Assembly (NCBI GenBank): GCA_001898225.1
Contig: MKTJ01000077.1
Span: forward strand, 442,352-506,351
From: Chloroflexi bacterium 54-19
Lineage (GTDB): Bacteria; Chloroflexota; Chloroflexia; Chloroheliales; Chloroheliaceae
DNA: 64,000 nucleotides
Reading direction: 5' to 3'
In this document: in pieces, positions 49,952-59,600 of the stretch
Numbering within the stretch: the stretch's first letter is position 1
How the letters are laid out: the number at the start of each line of letters is the position of its first letter
The notes under the pieces: model-generated
Databases searched by the model: none
Told to the model about the DNA's origin: nothing
Seen by the model: only the letters and a program-made list of their open reading frames with translations
Made by a program: the position numbers and the translations under genes

Positions 49952-50965
49952 TTATTTTTTTTGGAGTAATTCTTCCAGGCTCAAGGTATACCGTTCCGCT
50001 TCTTTGAAACTGCTTTCGAGCTGGGTGCACCGCGCCATAAGCTCTTGATAGTGATATTCGGACTGGGTTACGCTTTCCTGGTGAATGGCTAATAATTCCA
50101 CCAGTTCTTTTTCTTTTCGCTCGATTTGTTCTTTAGCGCAAGCTAATTCGGTTTTTAATCCTGCCAGGTACCAGTCTTTGTCGTTCATTAACTTGAACAG
50201 GTTTAGAAAGCCTAATTCGCTGGCGCGGGCAGCCAGTTCAGGATATTGCTGGATAAATAGATACCGAATTTTTATAGCGGTTTCTCCACTGGAATTGACG
50301 CGGGTCAGACTCAGGGGGTGGCGGCGGTAATAGGCCAGGAATTCTTTGAGATGACGAGGTTGGCAGCCCAGGGCCAGCAGACGCAACCAGTAGTCGGCGT
50401 CTTCGGCCACGGGTAAATCGGTCCTGAATTCCCCGACCCTTTCGACCCATTCTCGCCGGATGAGGATAACATGGGGTGGAAATAGCCAGCGTGACCAGAA
50501 TTTTACCAGCGGTTCTTCTTCCAGGGTACCGATTTTGTCCGAGGACATTTCGTAAATTTCCCCGGTATCGTTGTGGTAATGATAGAAATCACAGTAAGAG
50601 AAGGCGGCGGAGGGGTCAGCGAGCAACTGGTTGACCTGCAAATCGAACTTGGAGGGAGCAATCCAATCGTCAGAATCGAGGAACTGGAAGAACTGGCCTT
50701 GAGCAAGTTTGATACCGGTATTGCGGGCGTTGGAAAGACCCTGGTTGGCCTGGTTGTGAAGAATTATCCTGGGATCGGAGAGATAAGGGAGCATTACCTC
50801 TTGAATATTGTCGGGGGAGCCGTCATTGATAACGATAATCTCGAAGTGGGGGTAGGTCTGAGCCAGGACGCTATCAATAGCCTGGGCCAGGAAGTGGGCC
50901 TGGTTGTAGCACGGTATTATCACACTGATTAATGGAAGGTTACTTTTATTATCAGGATTTTCCAA
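49952..50965 (-). CDS. Glycosyltransferase family 2 protein (GT-A copy, left arm)
   Basis: A 337-residue GT2 enzyme that transfers a sugar from a nucleotide donor, likely to a surface glycan. The catalytic GT-A domain covers 1-230: PLISVIIPCYNQAHFLAQAID, the donor-binding ND in VINDGSPDN, the DxD region FLDSDDWIAP, and the base region VAEDADYWLRLLALG. Residues 265-337 are a coiled coil (LKTELACAKEQIERKEKELVELLA). Its codons 14-124 are nearly identical to those of the GT2 gene at 53669 (inverted repeat 50595-50926). It follows another GT2 gene by 55 bases on the same strand. Confidence 0.92.
   Translation of the reverse strand: MENPDNKSNLPLISVIIPCYNQAHFLAQAIDSVLAQTYPHFEIIVINDGSPDNIQEVMLPYLSDPRIILHNQANQGLSNARNTGIKLAQGQFFQFLDSDDWIAPSKFDLQVNQLLADPSAAFSYCDFYHYHNDTGEIYEMSSDKIGTLEEEPLVKFWSRWLFPPHVILIRREWVERVGEFRTDLPVAEDADYWLRLLALGCQPRHLKEFLAYYRRHPLSLTRVNSSGETAIKIRYLFIQQYPELAARASELGFLNLFKLMNDKDWYLAGLKTELACAKEQIERKEKELVELLAIHQESVTQSEYHYQELMARCTQLESSFKEAERYTLSLEELLQKK
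50595..50926 (-). repeat. 332-bp inverted repeat, left copy
   Basis: Reverse complement of 53690-54021, with seven mismatches by eye (about 98 percent identity), ending abruptly at both sides. Both copies are in the same reading frame of their GT2 genes. See finding. Confidence 0.92.
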
Positions 50966-51020
50966 CCGAAATTACTCCTTATTGCAATCTAAATATCCAG
51001 GCATTTTCCAGGTTAGTTTA

Positions 51021-52037
51021 TTATTCCGGGCCGGGATTGGCCCTTTTGGCTACTTCATCTTGCAGACTGCGGGCGTATTTCTCAACGTCCCTAAATTTTG
51101 CTTCCAATTGCCGGTAATGCGCTTCAAGTTGCTTATAATGATATGCGGCCTGAGTGATATGCTCTCGGTGGGCCTCGTGTAAATTTATTAAAGCGGCTTC
51201 TTTTAGTGCGATTTGCTCTTTAGCTTCATTAAGTTCCACGCCTGACTTGTACAAAGCCCAGTCCCTTTCATCTATCTCATCCCGCAGACGCTCGAAAGCA
51301 ATATAGCTGGCGCGGGCAGCTTCCAGGGGGTATTTTTTCAGGAAATGGTACCGGACTTCACTCGCAGCCTCGCCACTCGCGACGTATAACGCGGTTTTAC
51401 TCAGGGGATGGCGGCGATAATAGGCCAGGTACCTGGGTACGTGGCGCACTTTACAACCTTCCGCCATTGCCCTTAACCAGTATTCAACATCTTCCGCCCA
51501 TTTCAAATCGGTCCTGAATTCTCCAACCTTTTCGACCCATTCCCGCCGCATCAATATAGCATTAGGCGGAAAGAGCCAGCGCGACCAGTATACCGGCAGG
51601 GGGTCTTCTTCAAGGGAGCCGGCCAGATGGGAGGACATCGGCTCTAACTTCCCGGTATCCTGCCAGTAATAGTAAAAGTCGCAGTAGGCAAAACCTATCG
51701 ACTTGTCCTTTTCCATTATTTCAAGCTGGCTTTCAAACTTTTCGGGCGCTAACCAATCGTCAGCGTCTAAAAATTGAAAGTAATCGCCGTGAGCCAGTTT
51801 TAACGCGACATTCCTGGTCCGGCCTAACCCCCGGTTTGGCTGATTATGCAGGTAGACCCTGGGGTCGGCGAGATAAGGTTGCATGACCTCCTGGATATTG
51901 TCTGGAGAGCCATCGTTGATGACAATAATCTCGAAGTGAGGATAAGTTTGAGCCAGGACGCTGTCAAGGGCCTGGGCCAGGTAGTGCGCCTGGTTGTAGC
52001 ACGGTATCATCACGCTGATCAGGGGCGGGTTATTCAT
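51021..52037 (-). CDS. Glycosyltransferase family 2 protein (middle copy)
   Basis: A 338-residue GT2 enzyme, paralogous to its two neighbours but more diverged (around 75-80 percent at DNA level over the N-terminal part). It has VMIPCYNQAHYLAQALDSV, VINDGSPDN, FLDADDWLAPEKF with the DxD, and WAEDVEYWLRAMAEGC, followed by a coiled-coil tail (270-330) ending EKYARSLQDEVAKR. Starts with ATG 52037. First gene of the leftward two-gene unit. Donor and acceptor unknown; glf nearby suggests a galactofuranose-containing polymer. Confidence 0.92.
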   Translation of the reverse strand: MNNPPLISVMIPCYNQAHYLAQALDSVLAQTYPHFEIIVINDGSPDNIQEVMQPYLADPRVYLHNQPNRGLGRTRNVALKLAHGDYFQFLDADDWLAPEKFESQLEIMEKDKSIGFAYCDFYYYWQDTGKLEPMSSHLAGSLEEDPLPVYWSRWLFPPNAILMRREWVEKVGEFRTDLKWAEDVEYWLRAMAEGCKVRHVPRYLAYYRRHPLSKTALYVASGEAASEVRYHFLKKYPLEAARASYIAFERLRDEIDERDWALYKSGVELNEAKEQIALKEAALINLHEAHREHITQAAYHYKQLEAHYRQLEAKFRDVEKYARSLQDEVAKRANPGPE

Positions 52038-52241
52038 GGGTCAGCTTTCCAGTTGGAATTAAAAAATACTTTCCTAAAGAAGCAGGGATTTTGATACAGT
52101 GGGAATTATACAGCAGACAGTTGTCGCATCAAATTCAAAGCCGACCCCCTCAACCATTTTATCAAAGACTCAAGACAATTCAGTGAGTTTTTTAGAATTT
52201 TTTATTTGACCAAATCCAGGTAAATTAAACAACCAATTTTC
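52038..52241. other. AT-rich divergent intergenic region
   Basis: Between the leftward GT2 unit and the rightward glf promoter. Likely holds the leftward promoter; no confident boxes, gene or repeat seen. Confidence 0.35.
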
Positions 52242-52269
52242 TTGACAGTTAGGGGGAATTCGAGATAAT
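52242..52269 (+). promoter_or_regulatory. Promoter of glf
   Basis: Perfect TTGACA (52242-52247), 16 bp, GATAAT (52264-52269). It would give a leader of about 230 bases ahead of glf. It lies inside the potentially invertible segment. Confidence 0.65.
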
Positions 52270-52505
52270 ACACAACAAATAACCTTATAATATAACCCTG
52301 CTATTTCCTGAGATACACCTGTTGTACCGGGAAAATCTGCCAACAGCAGCTAATTCATCTAGAAGGCAAGGGCATTTTAAAAACAAAACTTCCTACAAAG
52401 TTAAAGCAAACTCCCATTTAGAAAGCAGGTCAGGTATAAAAACCGGCACAGGCATGCGGCCTCAAAAAAGTGGGTTAAAATGGTATCTGAAAAAAGAAAA
52501 TAGTT

Positions 52506-53612
52506 ATGCAATTTGATTACCTTATTGTAGGCTCTGGCATTACTGGTGCAACCCTTGCTCGCCTTTTCACCGATAACGGCTACAAAGTTTTAATCCTGGA
52601 ACGGCGCAACCATCTGGGTGGCAATGTCCACGACCGGGTCCACGAAAGCGGCATCAGGATTCACACCTATGGCCCACATTATTTTCGAACCTCATCAGAA
52701 AAAATCTGGACTTTTGTAAACCGTTTTGTCAGTTTCTATCCATATAAAGCCCAGGTTAAAACATTGGTGGACGGACAAATCGAAAATTGGCCGGTAACCT
52801 CCAGCTATATAAAAAAAGTGGTACCTGGCCCCTGGCAACCGGGTTTTAAGGGGACCCCCACAAACTTCGAGGAAGCGTCGCTGGCCTTGATGCCGCCACC
52901 TGTTTATCACAAATTCGTAAAGGGTTATACCGAAAAACAGTGGGGGTTGCCCGCCCATAAGCTTTCCCCCAACCTGGTTAAAAGGTTTGACGTGCGCGAG
53001 GACGATAATCCTTATCTCACCCCACACCATAAATACCAGGGCCTGCCAGTGGATGGTTACACTTCTTTGATGGCTAATTTGCTGGCTGGGATTCCTGTCC
53101 ACCTTAAATTTGATTACCTGGAAAATAGAGAGGTCTTCACACCCGCCCGCAAAACCTTCTTCACCGGGCCGATAGATGAATATTTTAACTTCGAACTGGG
53201 CCGTCTGGGCTATCGGAGCCAGCAGCGCGAGCATATATATTTGCCTGATGTGGAATATTTCCAGCCCTATGGCCAAATCAACAATCCAAACCCGACTACC
53301 GATAAGTTTATCCGTACCCTCGAATGGAAACACTTGATGCAACCCGAACTTGCCCGCCAGGCGCGCGGCACCCTTATAACCCGTGAGACGCCCATTACAC
53401 CCACTAACCCCCAGCATTATGAATACCCTTTCCCCGACGAAGAAAATGACAGGCTCTACCGGCGCTATTTGGAAAAAGCTTACAATCATTCAAACGTGGT
53501 ATTTTGTGGTAGGCTAGGCGAGTATCGTTATTTTGATATGGACCAGGCTATCGGTAGAGCTATGGCATTGGCCCACAAAGAAATTAATTCTCACAGTTAC
53601 CTCTATTCGTAA
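52506..53612 (+). CDS. glf: UDP-galactopyranose mutase
   Basis: A 368-residue FAD enzyme converting UDP-galactopyranose to UDP-galactofuranose for surface glycans. FAD-binding GSGITGATLA at 8-17, then NHLGGNVHD and HTYGPHYFRT near 38-60, and family blocks KFVKGYTEKQWGLPAHKL, FTGPIDEYFN, LGRLGYRS, and the C-terminal GRLGEYRYFDMDQAIGRAM. Length is normal. UDP-galactose can come from GalE (20.1 kb). It precedes a GT2 gene on the same strand, with a hairpin in between, and stands between the two inverted-repeat copies. Confidence 0.96.
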   Translation: MQFDYLIVGSGITGATLARLFTDNGYKVLILERRNHLGGNVHDRVHESGIRIHTYGPHYFRTSSEKIWTFVNRFVSFYPYKAQVKTLVDGQIENWPVTSSYIKKVVPGPWQPGFKGTPTNFEEASLALMPPPVYHKFVKGYTEKQWGLPAHKLSPNLVKRFDVREDDNPYLTPHHKYQGLPVDGYTSLMANLLAGIPVHLKFDYLENREVFTPARKTFFTGPIDEYFNFELGRLGYRSQQREHIYLPDVEYFQPYGQINNPNPTTDKFIRTLEWKHLMQPELARQARGTLITRETPITPTNPQHYEYPFPDEENDRLYRRYLEKAYNHSNVVFCGRLGEYRYFDMDQAIGRAMALAHKEINSHSYLYS

Positions 53613-53655
53613 AACCGGGCCGCAAAACCTTGGATTTAAAAAGGCCGGGTTTTTT
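53611..53655 (+). terminator. Hairpin between glf and the right GT2 gene
   Basis: AAAACCGGGCC (53611-53621) pairs with GGCCGGGTTTT (53643-53653), one mismatch, then T. It would reduce read-through from glf into the GT2 gene, which starts 14 bases later. Confidence 0.65.
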
Positions 53656-53668
53656 AGAAAGCTAACTA

Positions 53669-54763
53669 ATGCAAGAAATCCCCCTGATAAGTGTGATAAT
53701 ACCGTGCTACAACCAGGCCCACTTCCTGGCCCAGGCTATTGATAGCGTCCTGGCTCAGACCTACTCTCATTTCGAGATTATCGTTATCAATGACGGCTCC
53801 CCCGACAATATTCAAGAGGTAATGCTCCCTTACCTCTCCGACCCCAGGATAATTCTTCACAACCAGGCCAACCAGGGTCTTTCCAACGCCCGCAATACCG
53901 GTATCAAACTTGCTCAAGGCCAGTTCTTCCAGTTCCTCGATTCTGACGATTGGATTACTCCCTCCAAGTTCGATTTGCAGGTCAACCAGTTGCTCGCTGA
54001 TCCCTCCGCCGCCTTCTCTTATTGCAATTTCTTTTACTATTACGAAGATACGGACCAGTTGGAGGAAATGCCCGGCGAAAAAATTGCTTTTTTTGAGGAA
54101 GACCCCCTCACGGCTTTCTGGACTCATTCTATTTTTCCGCCCGCCTCCATTGTAATCCGGCGGGAGTGGGTAGAGCGGACCGGGGAATTCAGGGCCGGTT
54201 TGCCTGTGGCTGAGGATTACGACTACTGGTTGCGAGCGGTAGCCCTGGGCGCCAGGGCGCGCTATCTTGATGTACCCCTGGCCTTTTACCGCCGTCACTC
54301 CCAAAATTTAACTACGACCACTAAAGGGACCAACCTTGAGGATACTTTTATAAAAATTCGGGCCTATTTCGTCAAGGAATTCCCTCAGGAAGCCGCGCGG
54401 GCGAGTTTTCTGGCCTTCAACAGATTAAACCAGACTATCCATAAGTTAGAATGGGAGTTGAAGGGAGTTACCGAGGAATTAGTCTCAGCCAAAGGACAAA
54501 TCGCCCAAAAAGAGGCGGACTTGGAATCTTTACAGCTTGCGTACGAACAGTTGAACGCGGATTCGAAGTATCATTACGAACAGCTTGAAAGTTATTTAGA
54601 GCAGCAAGAGAAAAAGTTTAAGGGGGTGGAAGAATATGCCCTGAGCCTAAAAAATGAGTTGGATAAAGTGGAAGAATATGCGCTGAGTTTGAGAGTAGAG
54701 TTGGATAAAGTGGAAGAATATGCATTAAGTTTGAGAAAAGAACTGGATAAACAAGAGTCGTAA
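53669..54763 (+). CDS. Glycosyltransferase family 2 protein (right copy) with 14-residue coiled-coil repeats
   Basis: A 364-residue GT2 enzyme. Residues 8-118 are nearly identical to the leftward gene at 49952-50965 (SVIIPCYNQAHFLAQAIDSV, VINDGSPDN, FLDSDDWITP). From residue 119 the sequence differs (FFYYYEDTDQLEEMPGEK, VAEDYDYWLRAVALGA), so acceptor specificity probably differs. The tail is a coiled coil ending in three tandem 14-residue units, VEEYALSLRxELDK, at 54626-54751. The ATG lacks a good ribosome site, and a hairpin separates it from glf. Confidence 0.92.
   Translation: MQEIPLISVIIPCYNQAHFLAQAIDSVLAQTYSHFEIIVINDGSPDNIQEVMLPYLSDPRIILHNQANQGLSNARNTGIKLAQGQFFQFLDSDDWITPSKFDLQVNQLLADPSAAFSYCNFFYYYEDTDQLEEMPGEKIAFFEEDPLTAFWTHSIFPPASIVIRREWVERTGEFRAGLPVAEDYDYWLRAVALGARARYLDVPLAFYRRHSQNLTTTTKGTNLEDTFIKIRAYFVKEFPQEAARASFLAFNRLNQTIHKLEWELKGVTEELVSAKGQIAQKEADLESLQLAYEQLNADSKYHYEQLESYLEQQEKKFKGVEEYALSLKNELDKVEEYALSLRVELDKVEEYALSLRKELDKQES
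53690..54021 (+). repeat. 332-bp inverted repeat, right copy
   Basis: Matches the reverse complement of 50595-50926 with seven mismatches, flanking the glf and middle GT2 genes. Same codon phase in both genes (offsets 21 and 39 bases from the starts). Confidence 0.92.
54626..54751 (+). repeat. Three tandem 42-bp repeats at the GT2 C-terminus
   Basis: Units start at 54626, 54668 and 54710, each coding VEEYALSL(K/R)xELDK. The single related unit in the other two GT2 proteins (ERYTLSLEELLQ, EKYARSLQDEVAK) suggests local expansion by slippage or unequal exchange. Confidence 0.85.
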
Positions 54764-54801
54764 AGGGGATACCTGAATAACAAATTTAAGGCATCCCCTT
54801 T
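54762..54801 (+). terminator. Terminator after the right GT2 gene
   Basis: AAAGGGGAT (54762-54770) pairs perfectly with ATCCCCTTT (54793-54801), followed by ATT. Confidence 0.75.
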
Positions 54802-54862
54802 ATTAAGCCGGGTTTTTCTGAAGTCAGGTTTGCGCCTGATTACCGGTAGCCCGGGCTTTTAA

Positions 54863-55882
54863 TTATTCAAACTCAAGGTGCATCCGGGACAGGGCCGTCT
54901 CAAATGAAATATCAATGTTAGGGTCGCCCGTTACATACCGCCACAACTGGGCCCGCTGGACCGAGTCGAGCCGGTCTTCGCTCGATTGCCAGGGCATAAA
55001 AGCCGGGATAGAGGCTTTTTGCAGGAATTCCATTATTTCCGGGCTATCGTAACCATCCGTGTTAAAGAGCCGGACCTGTTCCTGGTTCGGACGGAGGCGC
55101 AGTTTGAAGACATAGCGGTCGGTATCGGTGAAGTTGGGTTGGGCGCAATGCCAGATACCGTGGTGAAAGAAAGTGATAGTTCCGGCTTTAATCGGCATTT
55201 GGAGTTGGCCTATGAAATTCTTGTAGCGGCTGATGCTGTCCAAATTGACATTCCGCAGGTGCGAACCGGGCAAAACCATAGTCGGCCCCATTTCCAGCGG
55301 AGCGTCGTGCGACCAGTAAAACGCCTGGACATCGAAACCATAGTTGCGGGCGTCTATAATCGAGTCGGCGTGCCAGTTCTGCGCCCGGTGGTTTTGGCCA
55401 CGCACGTAATGAATAAATGAGTGGTCAAAGATAGGCGCGTCACCGACCAGGCTCTGTAAGACGCCCCGTACCTGGGGCAGTTCAAAGACTTTCCGAATAT
55501 TTTCCGACAGAAACCAGAAATCAAACTTGGTCTGGAACCATTTACGTTCGTCTTCGAGAACGGCCTGGTTGAGTTCGTCCGGCACCAGGTTTTCCACCTT
55601 AACAAAGCCGTAAGTCACAAATTGGGCCATCTGTTCCGCCGTAAGCAGGTATTTTTTCTCAACCGGCGGCAAAGGTTTTTCTAAAGTAGCCACCGTGCCT
55701 TCGGCCAGAGCAGGGCCTGGAGCGACATTCTCATCATAAGTAATTTTCAATTTATACCATCCTTTCAGGAAAAATTCAAAAGGTAAATACCCACCCAAAT
55801 CCCCGGTTTTAAAAAATAAAAGTACCTGCGTCAGGGCCGCCTTGAAGTACCTTAAGGTTGTGCGAGGGGTTATCTCTTTCAA
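54863..55882 (-). CDS. Phytanoyl-CoA dioxygenase (PhyH) family protein
   Basis: A 339-residue Fe(II)/2-oxoglutarate oxygenase, distinct from the one at 29.2 kb. The iron ligands are His171 and Asp173 in NWHADSIID and His245 in GIWHCAQPNF, with RLRP (around 265) providing the 2-oxoglutarate Arg. GPTMVLPGSHL is a usual family block. It faces the glycosyltransferase unit and may hydroxylate a lipid, glycan precursor or other metabolite; context does not decide. Starts with ATG 55882. Confidence 0.86.
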   Translation of the reverse strand: MKEITPRTTLRYFKAALTQVLLFFKTGDLGGYLPFEFFLKGWYKLKITYDENVAPGPALAEGTVATLEKPLPPVEKKYLLTAEQMAQFVTYGFVKVENLVPDELNQAVLEDERKWFQTKFDFWFLSENIRKVFELPQVRGVLQSLVGDAPIFDHSFIHYVRGQNHRAQNWHADSIIDARNYGFDVQAFYWSHDAPLEMGPTMVLPGSHLRNVNLDSISRYKNFIGQLQMPIKAGTITFFHHGIWHCAQPNFTDTDRYVFKLRLRPNQEQVRLFNTDGYDSPEIMEFLQKASIPAFMPWQSSEDRLDSVQRAQLWRYVTGDPNIDISFETALSRMHLEFE

Positions 55883-56024
55883 ATATTGATATAAACTATA
55901 TATCAGTTACAGCCGAATTCCTAGACTTAAATCCGCAGCATTTGTACGTTATTCCGACCTATTGAGTATTCAGTCGTTATCCATTTATTGTTTAGCGGAG
56001 TCAAGGGGAAACCTTAAAAGGGTT

Positions 56025-56396
56025 TCAATTGGATTTATCTTTTGGCGAAATATCCAACCAGGTTAACAATTTCTTTTCGTCGGCCATATCTCCTACCAAT
56101 TTTCGCAGGGGTTGGGGATGTTGGCGGAGGAGAGTGGGGACCGCGATTACCTGGGCTTCTTTTGCCCTGGCCGGCTGTTGAAAAATATCTATTACCTGCA
56201 GTTCGTAGCGATTATCTAGATATTTCTGGCAAACTTTTTGGATATTCTCAATAGCCTGCAAGGAGCGGGTAGTATTGCCGCTTACATACAACCGCAAAAC
56301 ATAATGTGGTTCGTTCGTATCTTTCAAACCAACCTCAGAAATTTCAAGGGCAGCATCTTTTGAAGAATCACCCATTATAATTTTCTTTGTATTCAT
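56025..56396 (-). CDS. KaiB-like thioredoxin-fold protein
   Basis: A 123-residue protein whose residues 30-115 match KaiB: YVLRLYVSGNTTRSLQAIENIQKVCQKYLDNRYELQVIDIFQQPARAKEAQVIAVPTLLRQHPQPLRKLVGDMADEKKLLTWLDI. In cyanobacteria KaiB binds KaiC and is part of the circadian clock; many non-cyanobacterial homologues act in stress responses. A 30-residue N-terminal tail is not part of the family. No kaiA or kaiC is in the window. The start is uncertain (ATG 56396 or ATG 56375), neither with a clear ribosome site. Role unknown. Confidence 0.85.
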   Translation of the reverse strand: MNTKKIIMGDSSKDAALEISEVGLKDTNEPHYVLRLYVSGNTTRSLQAIENIQKVCQKYLDNRYELQVIDIFQQPARAKEAQVIAVPTLLRQHPQPLRKLVGDMADEKKLLTWLDISPKDKSN

Positions 56397-56574
56397 GAAC
56401 GATTTGACAGTTTTAATAAAAGTGAAGCAACCTCGTCCCGGCTGGTTTTACATATCAAACTTTACAGGTCTGGTAAAAAAGCCTGGCCTACCCCTACCGG
56501 TTTTTCGCCTGAATCATAACATTAATTTAATATATATGGCCGGGATTATACAATTTGAATTCGCTTTAAAACAA

Positions 56575-56604
56575 ACAATGAGCCGGAATTCTCCGGCCCA
56601 TTGT
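56575..56604 (-). terminator. Terminator of the nuclease-phytase gene
   Basis: ACAATG-A-GCCGGA pairs with TCCGGC-C-CATTGT, with a 4-base loop; on the minus strand the T-rich TTTTGTTTTAAA follows. Confidence 0.75.
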
Positions 56605-56648
56605 CATTGTATCTGTTTTTATCCAATTTACTCAGCCCTATTTCAAAG

Positions 56649-56664
56649 TCGAAGTTAACTTCGA
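56649..56664. repeat. Perfect 16-bp palindrome downstream of the nuclease-phytase gene
   Basis: TCGAAGTTAACTTCGA is self-complementary throughout. It lies between the stop codon and the terminator; role unknown. Confidence 0.5.
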
Positions 56665-56694
56665 AGGTCAGGCCGGGTAACGGTTTTTACCGGG

Positions 56695-59600
56695 CTACAG
56701 TTTGTAATTGTATATGAGGCTGCCTTTGCTAGACTGAACATGCAGGACGTAGAAGCCATTCAGGGTCTGCTTCTTCGAACCTGTCTGTGCAATGTCAGTC
56801 TTGTCGCGGTTTGAGTTGTACTCAAGGTCTACGGCGTACTTCAGCAGGACCGCGAAGTCTTGCTGAATGGCTTTGTCCCTGGGACGCCCGAACCACTCGG
56901 CAATATAGAGGTTCAAAGGCACTCTGATCGTCGAGGAACCGGCAGCCGTCGTGTAGACCAGTTTGGTGAAGACCACCTCGGCGTGACCACGGCCAGGATT
57001 GTTAATTAACAGGGTCACCGCCAGGCTATTACCCGCTTTATCCTTGAGGGTATAGGTTCTTTCACCGATACCCGTCGCCAGGGTGAGGGGGTCAGCGCCT
57101 GGCCCGCTCAAACTATCGACTGTACCCAGTTTGAGGGTGCTGGTCGCCCGGTCGAAACTCAGGTCGAATTCCGGCGCGGTTTTATCCAGTTTGACATGGA
57201 CCGCTTTGATAGTTTCTTTGTTACCAGCCTGGTCTACCGAATAGTATTCGAGCAGGTGGTCACCTTCGGTAGTGATAGCCACGGTCGTGCCTGTTTTCCA
57301 GGCCCCACCGTCAAGGCGGTAATCGGTTTCCTTACAACCGCTGCCGCTGTCGGCGCAGGTCAGGGTCACATTAAAGTTCGCCTTTTGCCAGTCTGCCGGG
57401 GCGTTGTCGGAAGTAGTCGGCGCAATTGTATCAACTACATTGATGGTTACCTTGGCGCTGGAAACCGTGGCCGGTAATTTGGTCAAATCCACCATCAGGT
57501 ATTCACCATCGTCCTGTTGACCGGTAACGGGGCTGACTTTGGCGTGAAGTTGATAGGGCGTGGTCGAATTGGCAAGTCCATCAATCCCGAAGTCGTTGTC
57601 GTTGCTCAGGACCAATTTGTTGCCGCCATCAAGCACCGCTACACCTTCGATCTTGTCGTGCGAGAAGAAGGCACCGGTTGAGTCAATGCTATCGAGCAAC
57701 CCGACAATATCGAGGTAAAGGGATTTGGTGCCGGGTTTGATGCCGACACCCGCCAGGGTCGCCGCCGAGGTCGCGGTATCCTGCCCTTTAACCAGGAGTT
57801 CCAGGCTCTTGCCGTTGATTAACAAGCCGCCATTCGCCGCGTTGTAAGTCGCTCCAGGGACTGTGCTGGCCGGGCCGACATCGGTAGCCCCGGTCAAATC
57901 AATCTTCCAGAGTTGCTTGTAGGAGTTGGGCGGGTAGTTGCCATCGCGCTCAAGCAGGATAAACGAGGTGTTAGAGAGCGCCGCAATTTCACTGACCGCC
58001 GTTTTGTTTGTATTCGGATTGTCCAGCAGGTAGAGGTATTCGTGGACCTGCCCGTTAACCAGGCTGTAGGTTACAATCCGCAAAACGGTCAGTTTCTTGG
58101 CATCGTAACCGGCCAGGTCGCTCTGCTGTAAGGCCGATTGCATTGCACCTACCAGAGTCGTGCCGTCCGGGGTAATCGTCAGACCTTCCATACCCCGGTT
58201 GGGAACACGGAATTTCAATTCCGCCGGTAAGGTGTTATCGAACGGAGATAAACGCCCGATTTGCTTCCCGCTGGCATCAAAATGAGTGATGTATGGACCA
58301 TACTCGTCGGATACCCAGAAAGTGCCATCGGGTAAGGCTACCAGACCTTCCGGGTCGTAGCCGGTCGGGCTGGGCGGTAAGATATTACCGTTCAAGTCCA
58401 CAATGGTCTCGCCGGTCGTGGCCTCGGTGCTGACCAGGCCATTATAAGGTGTGCCATCGGCACTTTTGAGAGGAATGACCTGTTCGAGGATGGCTTTGCC
58501 GTTGACCAGTTTGAACTTGCCGATAGCCGGGGCGAAGTCGGGAATCGGCTCTACTTTAACCCCGTTCGGGCCATCCACGTTTGGTCCGCGGTCGGTCAAA
58601 CCGTAATATTCGTCGCTTGAGCCTGGCACCGGGTAAAGGCTGGAACCATAAGCCCCGCCTTTAATATCCACCCCGCCGATAGTGGCGTAAGGCGGAAGAT
58701 TGGTCTTGTAGAGCTGCACTGAATTGGTGGTCGTATAGACAAAGCTATCCGTCCCGGTAAAACCGGCTTTAGGCGTGTAGGTAAAAGAGCCATCGGCGTT
58801 AAGGTTCAAGGTGCCGTTGGCCGGGGCAGTCTGGCTTGTCACGCTCAGCGAGCCACCCTTGTCGTTCGCCAGGACACCGTTGGCCGCGTTGACGTTCAAA
58901 GTGGTTCCCGCTTCTGCCGTATAGGTGTCGTCGTTGGCCTGGGTCTGCGGGTGCAGATTGAGGTCAACCACCACCGGATCGTGGTCGGAGGCGCGGAACT
59001 GGTCTGGCGCGTACAGGGAAGTGATTTGATTGGCGCTCTTGTAGTTGGTGTTGTAATCAAGAACAGTCGGTTCGTCGGCGTTATTGTGGTACTCTAACAG
59101 GCTGGCTATTTGACCGGCCAGGGACGAAGAAACCAGGGCGTGGTCGAGATAGCCCGACTGCCCGTCAAAGACATACGAGTAAGCGTCATTGCCCAGGTAC
59201 TTGGCAATCAGGTTTATGTAACCGGCCTGCTCGAAAGCTTTGATAGGGTCTTCTTTGGCGTAGGCGTTCATGTCGCCCATAATGAGAACGTCCGGGTCGG
59301 AGATGCCTGTCGGATTGGTCGCCAGCCAGGCGGTTTCTTCCTTGGCGGCCTGAGTCCGGGTGAGGTTACAATTCCCCTGCAAGTCGCCGGTATCCGGGTC
59401 GGGACCGACCGGGCTAACGTTGTCGGTACAGGCGGAACCTTTGGATTTGAGGTGATTGGCGACCACGGTAAAGCTTTCGCCGTTCGAATTCTGCTCGAAT
59501 GACTGGGCTATAGCCGGGCGGCTCCGCCCCTGTACGCTGCCATCGGCCAGTTGGAACAGGCCCAGAGCGCCGGTATTCAAGACCGCCGTCTTACCGATCG

